Assembly: GCA_009779455.1 (NCBI GenBank)
Contig: WREG01000124.1
Span: forward strand, 1-6,117
Direction of reading: 5' to 3'
Source of the DNA: Oscillospiraceae bacterium
Lineage (GTDB): Bacteria; Bacillota; Clostridia; Oscillospirales; Acutalibacteraceae
DNA length: 6,117 nucleotides
Each line of letters begins with the position of its first letter. Position 1 is the first letter of the stretch. The position numbers and the translations under genes were made by a program. Below the pieces are notes generated by a model, which was not told the origin of the DNA, searched no databases, and saw only the letters and a list, made by a program, of their open reading frames with translations. Positions 5,833 to 6,117 of the stretch are shown here, piece after piece.

Positions 5833-6117
5833 ATGTCTGAAATAATGTTTGAAGGAAAAGCGCGCCGCATGGACGGCATCAATAAATGCCTTGAAGAATA
5901 CGGCATGAAATCGCTGGAGGAAGCCCGCGAAACCTGTCTTTCAAAGGGTATAGACGCCCAAAAAATCGTAAAAGGCGTCCAGCCCATAGCTTTTGACAAC
6001 GCCGTTTGGGCATACACCCTTGGCGTCGCCGTCGCTGTTAAAAGCGGCGCGAAAAAAGCCGACGACGCGGCGAAAGCCATAGGAATCGGGCTTCAGGCCT
6101 TCTGTATCCCCGGCTCA
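5833..6117 (+). CDS. GGGtGRT-family protein (3' end outside window)
   Basis: The first 95 residues run from ATG 5833 to the window edge with no stop. The ribosome site AAGGGA (5818-5823) lies 9 nt upstream. The sequence matches what I recall of the N terminus of the GGGtGRT family, proteins of roughly 330 residues found in anaerobes and named for a glycine-rich motif that lies further on and is not visible here. Recognisable parts are GKARRMDGINKCLEEYG (8-24), EEARETCLSKGID (30-42), VQPIAFDNAVWAYTLG (49-64) and IGLQAFCIPGS (85-95). Cysteines are seen at 19, 35 and 91. No enzyme activity is established for the family as far as I know. Its place directly after a NifU-like scaffold gene suggests it is an Fe-S client or partner of that protein. 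Family call is confident; function unknown. Confidence 0.85.
   Translation, partial: MSEIMFEGKARRMDGINKCLEEYGMKSLEEARETCLSKGIDAQKIVKGVQPIAFDNAVWAYTLGVAVAVKSGAKKADDAAKAIGIGLQAFCIPGS

Overview
The window looks like part of a Clostridia chromosome, most likely an uncultured Oscillospiraceae/Ruminococcaceae-type anaerobe. Four things point that way: an 8-oxoguanine glycosylase of the clostridial type, a secreted dockerin-bearing protein, a NifU-like/GGGtGRT gene pair of a kind I associate with anaerobic Firmicutes, and moderate-GC genes rich in ATA and AGG codons separated by very AT-rich spacers. The assignment is an inference from gene content; no rRNA or marker gene is present.

Left part (1-1044). 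The 3' end of a VapC-like PIN-domain toxin gene (+) enters from the left edge and converges on a small minus-strand gene for a 90-residue protein with one C-terminal membrane segment. About 370 bp of AT-rich DNA follows. It holds no convincing gene, but it has two short perfect inverted repeats and a weak candidate promoter for the next gene.

Middle part (1045-4832). ogg (+) is a bifunctional 8-oxoguanine DNA glycosylase with its catalytic Lys and Asp intact. It converges on a two-gene minus-strand operon. The 71-bp gap between them is almost wholly filled by a long imperfect palindrome of intergenic-repeat type, whose left arm supplies the ogg stop codon. The operon reads right to left: a secreted protein with an N-terminal dockerin-like double EF-hand, then, 12 bp later, a membrane-anchored or secreted protein built from four pre-peptidase-C-terminal-like beta domains with no catalytic domain. 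The two probably work together at the cell surface; the task is unknown.

Right part (4833-6117). An AT-rich divergent promoter region carries a good sigma-A-type promoter in each direction and a near-consensus cre (CcpA) site over the minus -35. The rightward operon encodes a NifU-N-type iron-sulfur scaffold-like protein followed by the first 95 codons of a GGGtGRT-family protein, cut by the window edge. Between them are a perfect 12-bp hairpin that includes the first gene's stop codon and a compact predicted three-way-junction RNA. This is the most striking non-coding structure in the window.

No tRNA, rRNA, CRISPR array, transposase or phage gene was seen.
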